This document shows positions 50,756 to 61,189 of a stretch of DNA of 64,000 nt, one piece after another; position 1 is the stretch's first letter, and each line of letters starts with the position of its first letter. This stretch comes from Camelus bactrianus (Eukaryota; Chordata; Mammalia; Artiodactyla; Camelidae). The stretch spans positions 6,324,001 through 6,388,000 of the forward strand of contig NC_133569.1 in assembly GCF_048773025.1 (NCBI RefSeq), written 5' to 3'. Below the pieces are notes generated by a model. It saw only the letters and a program-made list of their open reading frames with translations. It did not search any database and was not told the origin of the DNA. The translations under genes were made by a program, and so were the position numbers.

Positions 50756-52743
50756 TAGGTTGTTGGGAACACAAAGTTTCTCTTCAGTTGCAAACTCCAC
50801 TCCATACATATATATGGGGAGGTACTAGCTCCAAATCGGTTTTATAGTGAAAACTGCAGGAACTTCAAACCAGCACTAGGAAACAGACTGAGAAACCAGA
50901 GTAAAGTTTCTCCTGCAAACCGTTCCGTTTGTGCTAGATGAACGAACGTCTCTCCACATGCTCAGTTCTGAGAGATAATTGTGTGTGAAAGCCGTCCTTC
51001 AACTAGCTTGTAGGGAACACAAACTTTGTCTTCAGTTGCAAACTCCACTCCATAAATATATATGGGGAGGTACTAGCTCCAACTCGGTTTTACAGTGAAA
51101 ACTGCAGGAACTTCAAACCGACCCTAGGAAACAGACTTAGAAACCAGAGTTAAAGTTTCTCCTGCAACCCGTTCCCTTTGTGCTAGATGAACGAACGTCT
51201 CTCCACATGCTCAGTTCTAAGAGATAAGTGTGTGTGAATGCCGTCCTTCACCTAGCTTGTTGGCATCACAAAGTTTCTCTTCAGTTGCAAACTCCACTCC
51301 ATAAATATATATGGGGAGGTACTACCTCCAACTCGGTTTTACAGTGAAAACTGCAGGAACTTCAAACCGGCACTAGGAAACAGACTGGAAACCAGAGTAA
51401 AAGTTTCCCTGCATCCCGTTCCCTTTGTGCTAGATGAACGAACGTCTCTCCACATGCTCAGTTATGAGAGATAAGTGTGTGTGAAAGCCGACCTTCACCT
51501 AGCTTGTTAGGAATACAAAGTTTCTCTTCAGTTGCAAACTCCACTCCATACATATATATGCGGAGGTACTAGCTCCAACTCGGTTTTATAGTGAAAATTA
51601 CAGGAACTTCAAACCGGCACTAGGAAACAGACTAAGAAACCAGAGTAAAAGGTTCTCCTGCAACCCGTTCCCTTTGTGCTAGATGAACGAACGTCTCTCC
51701 ACATGCTCAGTTCTGAGAGATAAGTGTGTGTGAAAGCCGTCCTTCACCTAGCTTGTTGGGAACACAAAGTTTCTCTTCAGTTGCAAACTCCACTCCATAC
51801 ATATGTATGGGGAGGAACAAGCTCCAACTCGGTTCTACAGTGAAAACTGCAGGAACATCAAACCGGCACTAGGAAACAGACTGAGAAACCAGAGTAAAGT
51901 TTCTCATGCAACCCGTTCCCTTTGCGCTAGATGAACGAACGTCTCTCCACATGCTCAGTTCTGAGAGATAATTGTGTGTGAAAGCCTTCCTTCACCTAGC
52001 TTGTAGGGAACACAAAGTTTCTCTTCAGTTGCAAACTCCACTAAATACATATTTATGGGGAGGTACTAGCTCCAACTCGGTTTTACACTGAAAACTGCAG
52101 GAACTTCAAACCGGCGCTAGGAAACAGACTGAGAAACCAGAGTAAAAGTTTCTCCTGCAACCCGTTCCCTTTGTGCTAGATGAACGAACGTCTCTCCACA
52201 TGCTCAGTTCTGAGATATAAGTGTGTGTGAAAGCCGTCCTTCACCTAGCTTGTTGGGAACACAAAGTTTCTCTTCAGTTGCAAACTCCACTCCATACATA
52301 TATAAGGGGAGGAACTAGCTCCAACTCGGTTTTACAGTGAAAACTGCAGGAACTTCAAACCGGCACTAGGAAACAGACTGAGAAACCTGAGTTAAAGATT
52401 CTCCTGCAACCCGTTCCTTTTGTGCTAGATGAACGAACGTCTCTCCACATGCTCAGTTCTGAGAGATAAGTGTGTGTGAAAGCCGTCCTTCACCTAGCTT
52501 GTTGGGAACACAAAGTTTCTCTTCAGTTGCAAAATCCACTCGATACATATATATGGGGAGGTACTAGCTCCAACTCGGTTTTACAGTGAAAACTGCAGGA
52601 ACTTCACACCGGCACTAGGAAACAGACTGAGAAAGCAGAGTAAAAGTTTCTCCTGCAAACCGTTCCGTTTGTGCTAGATGAACGAACGTCTCTCCACATG
52701 CTCAGTTCTGAGAGATAAGTGTGTGTGAAAGCCGTCCTTCACC
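50756..52743 (+). repeat. Variant S copy, 8 monomers (1988 bp)
   Basis: S1 to S4 variants come first (taggttg; gtagggaac with cgaccctagg; ggcatcac with gactggaaacc; gcggagg with attacagg). Two extra monomers follow: ggaacaag with tctcatgc, then gtagggaac with ctaaata. S5-like (tataagggg) and S6-like (aaaatccactcgata, gaaagcagag) units close it. It is intermediate between the 6-monomer HOR on its left and the 8-monomer HOR on its right. Confidence 0.82.
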
Positions 52744-54729
52744 TAGCTTGTTGGGAACACAAAGTTTCTCTTCAGTTGCAAACTCCACTCGATACATATA
52801 TATGGGGAGGTACAAGCTCCAACTCGGTTTTATAGTGAAAACTGCAGGAACTTCAAACCGACACTAGGAAACAGACTGAGAAACCAGAGTAAAGTTTCTC
52901 CTGCAAACCATTCCGTTTGTGCTAGATGAACGAACGTCTCTCCACATGCTCAGTTCTGAGAGATAATTGTGTGTGAAAGCCGTCCTTCAACTAGCTTGTT
53001 GGGAACACAAACTATCTCTTCAGTTGCAAACACCACTCCATACATATATATGGGGAGGTACTAGCTCCAACTCGGTTTTACAGTGAAAACTGCAGGAATT
53101 TCAAACCTACCCTAGGAAACAGACTTAGAAACCAGAGTTAAAGTTTCTCCTGCAACCCGTTCCCTTTGTGCTAGATGAACGAACGTCTCTCCACATGCTC
53201 AGTTCTCAGAGATAAGTGTGTGTGAATGCCGTCCTTCACTTAGCTTGTTGGGATCACAAAGTTTCTCTTCAGTTGCAAACTCCACTCCATACATATATAT
53301 GGGGAGGTACTACCTCCAACTCGGTTTTACAGTGAAAACTGCAGGAACTTCAAACCGGCACTAGGAAACAGACTGGAAACCAGAGTAATGTTTCCCCTGC
53401 ATCCCGTTCCCTTTGTGCTAGATGAACGGACGTCTCTCCACATGCTCAGTTCTGAGAGATAAGTGTGTGTGAAAGCCGACCTTCACCTAGCTTGTTAGGA
53501 ATACAAAGTTTCTCTTCAGTTGCAAACTCCACTCCATACATATATATGCGGAGGTACTAGCTCCAACTCGGTTTTATAGTGAAAATTACAGGAACTTCAA
53601 AACGGCACTAGGAAACAGACTAAGAAACCAGAGTAAAAGTTTCTCCTGCAACCCGTTCCCTTGTGCTAGATGAACGAACGTCTCTCCACATGCTCAGTTC
53701 TGAGAGATAAGTGTGTGTGAAAGCCGTCCTTCACCTAGCTTGTTGGGAACACAAAGTTTCTCTTCAGTTGCAAACTCCACTCCATACATATATATGGGGA
53801 GGAACAAGCTCCAACTCGGTTCTACAGTGAAAACTGCAGGAACTTCAAACCGGCACTAGGAAACAGACTGAGAAACCAGAGTAAAAGTTTCTCCTGCAAA
53901 CAGTTCCGTTTGTGCTAGATGAACGAACGTCTCTCCACATGCTCAGTTCTGAGAGATAATTGTGTGTGAATGCCGTCCTTCACCTAGCTTGTTGGGAACA
54001 CAAAGTTTCTCTTCAGTTGCAAAATCCACTCGATACATATATATGGGGAGGTACTAGCTCCAACTCGGTTTTACAGTGAAAACTGCAGGAACTTCACACC
54101 GGCACTAGGAAACAGACTGAGAAAGCAGAGTAAAAGTTTCTCCTGCAAACCGTTCCGTTTGTGCTAGATGAACGAACGTCTCTCCACATGCTCAGATCTG
54201 AGAGATAATTGTGTGTGAAAACCGTCCTTCAACTAGCTTGTTGGGAACTCAAACTTTCTCTTCAGTTGCAAACTCCATTCCATACATATATATGGGGAGG
54301 TACTAGCTCCAACTCGGTTTTACAGTGAAAACTGCAGGAACTTCAAACCGACCCTAGGAAACAGACTTAGAATCTAGAGTTAAAGTTTCTCCTGCAACCC
54401 GTTCCATTTGTGCTAGATGAACGAACGTCTCTCCACATGCTCAGTTCTAAGAGATAAGTGTGTGTGAATGCCGTCCTTCACTTAGCTTGTTGGGATCACA
54501 AAGTTTCTCTTCAGTTGCAAACTCCACTCCATACATATATATGGGGAGGTACTACCTCCAACTCGGTTTTAAAGTGAAAACTGCAGGAACTTCAGACCGG
54601 CACTAGGAAACAGACTGGAAACCAGAGTAAAGTTTCTCCTGCATCCCGTTCCCTTTGTGCTAGATGAACGAACGTCTCTCCACATGCTCAGTTCTGAGAG
54701 ATAAGTGTGTGTGAAAGCCGTCCTTCACC
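52744..54729 (+). repeat. 8-monomer HOR (C), 1986 bp, copy 1
   Basis: C1 has ctcgata, ggtacaag, ttttatag and gataattg. C2 has acaaactatc, caccactcc and cctaccctagg. C3 has cttagc, gggatcac, tactacctcc, gactggaaacc and aatgtttcccc. C4 has gcggagg, attacagg and cccttgtgc. C5 has ggaacaag, ttctacag and aacagttccg. C6 has aaaatccactcgata, cacaccgg and gaaagcag. C7 has gaaaaccg, cattcc and gaatctag. C8 has gggatcac, ttaaagtg and cagaccgg. C1 to C5 follow the a-b-c-d-e order. Confidence 0.93.
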
Positions 54730-56715
54730 TAGCTTGTTGGGAACACAAAGTTTCTCTTCAGTTGCAAACTCCACTCGATACATATATATGGGGAGGTACA
54801 AGCTCCAACTCGGTTTTATAGTGAAAACTGCAGGAACTTCAAACCGACACTAGGAAACAGACTGAGAAACCAGAGTAAAGTTTCTCCTGCAAACCGTTCC
54901 GTTTGTGCTAGATGAACGAACGTCTCTCCACATGCTCAGTTCTGAGAGATAATTGTGTGTGAAAGCCGTCCTTCAACTAGCTTGTTGGGAACACAAACTA
55001 TCTCTTTAGTTGCAAACACCACTCCATACATATATATGGGGAGGTACTAGCTCCAACTCGGTTTTACAGTGAAAACTGCAGGAATTTCAAACCTACCCTA
55101 GGAAACAGACTTAGAAACCAGAGTTAAAGCTTCTCCTGCAACCCGTTCCCTTTGTGCTAGATGAACGAACGTCTCTCCACATGCTCAGTTCTCAGAGATA
55201 AGTGTGTGTGAATGCCGTCCTTCACTTAGCTTGTTGGGATCACAAAGTTTCTCTTCAGTTGCAAACTCCACTCGATACATATATATGGGGAGGTACTACC
55301 TCCAACTCGGTTTTACAGTGAAAACTGCAGGAACTTCAAACCGGCACTAGGAAACAGACTGGAAACCAGAGTAATGTTTCCCCTGCATCCCGTTCCCTTT
55401 GTGCTAGATGAACGGACGTCTCTCCACATGCTCAGTTCAGAGAGATAAGTGTGTGTGAAAGCCGACCTTCACCTAGCTTGTTAGGAATACAAAGTTTCTC
55501 TTCAGTTGCAAACTCCACTCCATACATATATATGCGGAGGTACTAGCTCCAACTCGGTTTTATAGTGAAAATTACAGGAACTTCAAACCGGCACTAGGAA
55601 ACAGACTAAGAAACCAGAGTAAAAGTTTCTCCTGCAACCCGTTCCCTTGTGCTAGATGAACGAACGTCTCTCCACATGCTCAGTTCTGAGAGATAAGTGT
55701 GTGTGAAAGCCGTCCTTCACCTAGCTTGTTGGGAACACAAAGTTTCTCTTCAGTTGCAAACTCCACTCCATACATATATATGGGGAGGAACAAGCTCCAA
55801 CTCGGTTCTACAGTGAAAACTGCAGGAACTTCAAACCGGCACTAGGAAACAGACTGAGAAACCAGAGTAAAAGTTTCTCCTGCAAACAGTTCCGTTTGTG
55901 CTAGATGAACGAACGTCTCTCCACATGCTCAGTTCTGAGAGATAATTGTGTGTGAATGCCGTCCTTCACCTAGCTTGTTGGGAACACAAAGTTTCTCTTC
56001 AGTTGCAAAATCCACTCGATACATATATATGGGGAGGTACTAGCTCCAACTCGGTTTTACAGTGAAAACTGCAGGAACTTCACACCGGCACTAGGAAACA
56101 GACTGAGAAAGCAGAGTAAAAGTTTCTCCTGCAAACCGTTCCGTTTGTGCTAGATGAACGAACGTCTCTCCACATGCTCAGATCTGAGAGATAATTGTGT
56201 GTGAAAACCGTCCTTCAACTAGCTTGTTGGGAACACAAACTTTCTCTTCAGTTGCAAACTCCATTCCATACATATATATGGGGAGGTACTAGCTCCAACT
56301 CGGTTTTACAGTGAAAACTGCAGGAACTTCAAACCGACCCTAGGAAACAGACTTAGAATCTAGAGTTAAAGTTTCTCCTGCAACCCGTTCCATTTGTGCT
56401 AGATGAACGAACGTCTCTCCACATGCTCAGTTCTAAGAGATAAGTGTGTGTGAATGCCGTCCTTCACTTAGCTTGTTGGGATCACAAAGTTTCTCTTCAG
56501 TTGCAAACTCCACTCCATACATATATATGGGGAGGTACTACCTCCAACTCGGTTTTAAAGTGAAAACTGCAGGAACTTCAGACCGGCACTAGGAAACAGA
56601 CTGGAAACCAGAGTATAGTTTCTCCTGCATCCCGTTCCCTTTGTGCTAGATGAACGAACGTCTCTCCACATGCTCAGTTCTGAGAGATAAGTGTGTGTGA
56701 AAGCCGACCTTCACC
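54730..56715 (+). repeat. 8-monomer HOR (C), 1986 bp, copy 2
   Basis: The copy has the same length and order as copy 1 and differs at only scattered single bases (ctctttag for ctcttcag, aagcttctcc, ctcgata in C3, gttcagag, agtatagtt). Equal length across 1986 bp includes shared small deletions, for example gactggaaacc and cccttgtgc, so those predate the duplication. Confidence 0.93.
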
Positions 56716-57209
56716 TAGCTTGTTAGGAATACAAAGTTTCTCTTCAGTTGCAAACTCCACTCCATACATATATATGCGGAGGTACTAGCTCCAACTCGGT
56801 TTTATAGTGAAAATTACAGGAACTTCAAACCGGCACTAGGAAACAGACTAAGAAACCAGAGTAAAAGTTTCTCCTGCAACCCGTTCCCTTGTGCTAGATG
56901 AACGAACGTCTCTCCACATGCTCAGTTCTGAGAGATAAGTGTGTGTGAAAGCCGTCCTTCACCTAGCTTGTTGGGAACACAAAGTTTCTCTTCAGTTGCA
57001 AACTCCACTCCATACATATATATGGGGAGGAACAAGCTCCAACTCGGTTTTAAGTGAAAACTGCAGGAACTTCAGACCGGCACTAGGAAACAGACTGGAA
57101 ACCAGAGTAAAGTTTCTCCTGCATCCCGTTCCCTTTGTGCTAGATGAACGAACGTCTCTCCACATGCTCAGTTCTGAGAGATAAGTGTGTGTGAAAGCCG
57201 ACCTTCACC
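56716..57209 (+). repeat. C4 monomer plus hybrid C5/C8 monomer
   Basis: C4 occupies 56716-56963. The next unit (56964-57209, about 246 bp) begins as C5 (ggaacaagctcc) and continues as C8 (ttttaagtg, cagaccgg, gactggaaacc). The switch falls near 57035-57055. A full C4-C8 run then restarts at 57210. The hybrid marks an exchange that skipped C6 and C7. Confidence 0.87.
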
Positions 57210-58451
57210 TAGCTTGTTAGGAATACAAAGTTTCTCTTCAGTTGCAAACTCCACTCCATACATATATATGCGGAGGTACTAGCTCCAACTCGGTTTTATA
57301 GTGAAAATTACAGGAACTTCAAACCGGCACTAGGAAACAGACTAAGAAACCAGAGTAAAAGTTTCTCCTGCAACCCGTTCCCTTGTGCTAGATGAACGAA
57401 CGTCTCTCCACATGCTCAGTTCTGAGAGATAAGTGTGTGTGAAAGCCGTCCTTCACCTAGCTTGTTGGGAACACAAAGTTTCTCTTCAGTTGCAAACTCC
57501 ACTCCATACATATATATGGGGAGGAACAAGCTCCAACTCGGTTCTACAGTGAAAACTGCAGGAACTTCAAACCGGCACTAGGAAACAGACTGAGAAACCA
57601 GAGTAAAAGTTTCTCCTGCAAACAGTTCCGTTTGTGCTAGATGAACGAACGTCTCTCCACATGCTCAGTTCTGAGAGATAATTGTGTGTGAATGCCGTCC
57701 TTCACCTAGCTTGTTGGGAACACAAAGTTTCTCTTCAGTTGCAAAATCCACTCGATACATATATATGGGGAGGTACTAGCTCCAACTCGGTTTTACAGTG
57801 AAAACTGCAGGAACTTCACACCGGCACTAGGAAACAGACTGAGAAAGCAGAGTAAAAGTTTCTCCTGCAAACCGTTCCGTTTGTGCTAGATGAACGAACG
57901 TCTCTCCACATGCTCAGATCTGAGAGATAATTGTGTGTGAAAACCGTCCTTCAACTAGCTTGTTGGGAACACAAACTTTCTCTTCAGTTGCAAACTCCAT
58001 TCCATACATATATATGGGGAGGTACTAGCTCCAACTCGGTTTTACAGTGAAAACTGCAGGAACTTCAAACCGACCCTAGGAAACAGACTTAGAATCTAGA
58101 GTTAAAGTTTCTCCTGCAACCCGTTCCATTTGTGCTAGATGAACGAACGTCTCTCCACATGCTCAGTTCTAAGAGATAAGTGTGTGTGAATGCCGTCCTT
58201 CACTTAGCTTGTTGGGATCACAAATTTTCTCTTCAGTTGCAAACTCCACTCCATACATATATATGGGGAGGTACTACCTCCAACTCGGTTTTAAAGTGAA
58301 AACTGCAGGAACTTCAAACCGGCACTAGGAAACAGACTGGAAACCAGAGTAAAGTTTCTCCTGCATCCCGTTCCCTTTGTGCTAGATGAACGAACGTCTC
58401 TCCACATGCTCAGTTCTGAGAGATAAGTGTGTGTGAAAGCCGACCTTCACC
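57210..58451 (+). repeat. 5-monomer unit C4-C8, 1242 bp
   Basis: The order C4, C5, C6, C7, C8 is the same as the right part of the 8-monomer HOR, but without C1 to C3. Start-to-start distance from C4 at 57210 to the next C4-like unit at 58452 is 1242 bp. Since C7 and C8 resemble C2 and C3, the 8-monomer unit may itself be this 5-monomer unit plus a three-monomer repeat of a similar run. Confidence 0.88.
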
Positions 58452-59695
58452 TAGCTTGTTAGGAATACAAACTTTCTCTTCAGTTGCAAACTCCACTCCA
58501 TACATATGTATGCGGAGGTACTAGCTCCAACTCGGTTTTATAGAGAAAATTACAGGAACTTCAAACCGGCACTAGGAAACAGACTAAGAAACCAGAGTAA
58601 AAGGTTCTCCTGCAACCCGTTCCCTTTGTGCTAGATGAACGAACGTCTCTCCACATGCTCAGTTCTGAGAGATAAGTGTGTGTGAAAGCCGTCCTTCACC
58701 TAGCTTGTTGGGAACACAAAGTTTCTCTTCAGTTGCAAACTCCACTCCATACATATATATGGGGAGGAACAAGCTCCAACTCGGTTCTACAGTGAAAACT
58801 GCAGGAACTACAAACCGGCACTAGGAAACAGACTGAGAAACCAGAGTAAAGTTTCTCATGCAACCCGTTCCCTTTGTGCTAGATGAACGAACGACTCTCC
58901 ACATGCACAGGTCTGAGAGATAGGTGTGTGTGAAAGCCGTTCTTCACCTAGCTTGTTAGGAATACAAAGTTTCTCTTCAGTTGCAAACTCCACTCCATAC
59001 ATATATATACGGAGGTACTAGCTCCAACTCGGTTTTACAGTGAAAACTGCAGGAACTTCAAACCGGCACTAGGAAACAGACTGAGAAACCAGAGTAATAG
59101 TTTGTCCTGCAAACCGTTCCGTTTGTGCTAGATGAACGAACGTCTCTCCACATGCTCAGTTCTGAGAGATAATTGTGTGTGAAAGCCGTCTTTCACCTAG
59201 CTTGTTGGGAACACAAAATATCTCTTCAGTTGCAAACTCCACTCCATACATATATAATGGGAGGAGCTAGCTCCAACTCGGTTTTACAGTGAAAACTGCA
59301 GGAACTTCAAACCGGCACTAGGAAACAGACTGAGAAACCAGAGTAAAAGGTTCTCCTGCAACCCGTTCATTTTTTGCTAGATGAACGAACGTCTCTCCAC
59401 ATGCTCAGTTCTGAGAGATAAGTGTGTGTGAAAGCCGTCCTTCACCTAGCTTGTTGGGAACACAAAGTTTCTCTTCAGTTGCAAACTCCACTCTATACAT
59501 ATATATGGGGAGGTACTAGCTCCAACTTGGTTTTACAGTGAAAACTGCAGGAACATCAAACCGGCACTAGGAAACAGACTGACAAACCAGAGTAAAAGTT
59601 TCTCCTGCAAACCGTTCCGTTTGTGCTAGATGAACGAACGTCTCTCCACATGCTCAGTTCTGAGAGATAATTGTGTGTAAATGCCGACCTTCACA
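58452..59695 (+). repeat. Five monomers in d-e-f-g-a order
   Basis: Subtype d (gccgacc, ggaatac, gcggagg, attacagg) at 58452 is followed by e (ggaacaag, ttctacag, tctcatgc) near 58700 and f (gttcttcac, ggaatac, tacggagg) at 58949. Then come g (aaaatatctc, ggagc, tttttgc) at 59199 and an a-like unit (ctctata, gcaaaccgttccg, gataattg) at 59447. This is the clearest single run of the later part of the proposed ancestral order. Confidence 0.85.
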
Positions 59696-60442
59696 TAGCT
59701 TGTTAGGAATACAAAGTTTCTCTTCAGTTGCAAACTCCACTCCATACATATATATGCGGAGGTACTAGCTCCAACTCGGTTTTATAGTGAAAACTACAGG
59801 AACTTCAAACCGGCACTAGGAAACAGACTGAGAAACCAGAGGAATAGGTTCTCCTGCAACCCGTTCCCTTTGTGCTAGATGAACGAACGTCTCTCCACAT
59901 GCTCAGTTCTGAGAGATAAGTGTGTGTGAAAGCCGTCCTTCACCTAGCTTGTTGGTAACACAAAGTTTCTCTTCAGTTGCAAACTCCACTCCATACATAT
60001 ATATGGGGAGGAACTAGCTCCAACTCTATTCTACAGTGAAAACTGCAGGAACTTCAAACCGGCACTAGGAAACAGACTGAGAAACCAGAGAAAAAGTTTC
60101 TCCTGCAACCCTATCCCTTTGTGCTAGATGAACGAACGTCTCTCCACATGCTCAGTTCTGAGAGATAATTGTGTGTGAAAGCCGTCCTTCACCTAGCTTG
60201 TTAGGAATACAAAGTTTCTCTTCAGTTGCAAACTCCACTCCATACATATATATGCGGAGGTACTAGCTCCAACTAGGTTTTACAGTGAAAACTGCAGGAA
60301 CTTCAAACCGGCACTAGGAAACAGACTGACAAACCAGAGTAAAAGTTTCTCCTGCAAACCGTTCCGTTTGTGCTAGATGAACGAACGTCTCTCCACATGC
60401 TCAGTTCTGAGAGATAATTGTGTGTAAATGCCGACCTTCACA
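59696..60442 (+). repeat. Trimer duplication, copy 1 (747 bp)
   Basis: The three monomers are: a ggaatac/gcggagg/actacagg unit with gaggaatagg; a ggtaacac unit with ctctattctac, gagaaaaag and cctatcc; and a ggaatac/gcggagg unit with aactaggttttac and gactgacaaacc. The preceding monomer (59447) also carries gactgacaaacc and gtgtgtaaatgcc, placing the duplication breakpoint inside that monomer type. Confidence 0.92.
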
Positions 60443-61189
60443 TAGCTTGTTAGGAATACAAAGTTTCTCTTCAGTTGCAAACTCCACTCCATACATATAT
60501 ATGCGGAGGTACTAGCTCCAACTCGGTTTTATAGTGAAAACTACAGGAACTTCAAACCGGCACTAGGAAACAGACTGAGAAACCAGAGGAATAGGTTCTC
60601 CTGCAACCCGTTCCCTTTGTGCTAGATGAACGAACGTCTCTCCACATGCTCAGTTCTGAGAGATAAGTGTGTGTGAAAGCCGTCCTTCACCTAGCTTGTT
60701 GGTAACACAAAGTTTCTCTTCAGTTGCAAACTCCACTCCATACATATATATGGGGAGGAACTAGCTCCAACTCTATTCTACAGTGAAAACTGCAGGAACT
60801 TCAAACCGGCACTAGGAAACAGACTGAGAAACCAGAGAAAAAGTTTCTCCTGCAACCCTATCCCTTTGTGCTAGATGAACGAACGTCTCTCCACATGCTC
60901 AGTTCTGAGAGATAATTGTGTGTGAAAGCCGTCCTTCACCTAGCTTGTTAGGAATACAAAGTTTCTCTTCAGTTGGAAACTCCACTCCATACATATATAT
61001 GCGGAGGTACTAGCTCCAACTAGGTTTTACAGTGAAAACTGCAGGAACTTCATACCGGCACTAGGAAACAGACTGAGAAACCAGAGTAAAAGTTTCTCCT
61101 GCAACCCGTTCCCTTTGTGCTAGATGAACGAACGTCTCTCCACATGCTCAGTTCTGAGAGATAAGTGTGTGTGAAAGCCGTCCTTCACC
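60443..61189 (+). repeat. Trimer duplication, copy 2 (747 bp)
   Basis: The copy has identical spacing to copy 1. Its last monomer (60941-61189) starts with the same marks (ggaatac, aactaggttttac) but its second half has cataccgg, gactgagaaacc and gcaacccgttccc instead of gactgacaaacc and gcaaaccgttccg. The two halves therefore come from different parents, which locates the exchange between about 61040 and 61080. Confidence 0.9.

Larger units (their letters stand above)
42489..51252 (+). repeat. Large intra-array duplication, right copy (~8.8 kb)
   Basis: It matches 33291-40065 in the same orientation. The offset is 9198 bp up to about 45210, 9696 bp from about 45707 to 49265, and about 11187 bp from 50756. 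The two steps equal one dimer (497 bp) and one 6-monomer unit (1490 bp), present twice here and once on the left. Confidence 0.87.

Noticed and set aside
10433-57184. Recurring short forward reading frames of 60 to 81 codons that look like a conserved protein family
   Set aside because: They are the same satellite monomer read in the same frame wherever a small indel removes a stop. They rely on non-ATG starts in most cases, have no recognisable domain, and overlap one repeat unit each.
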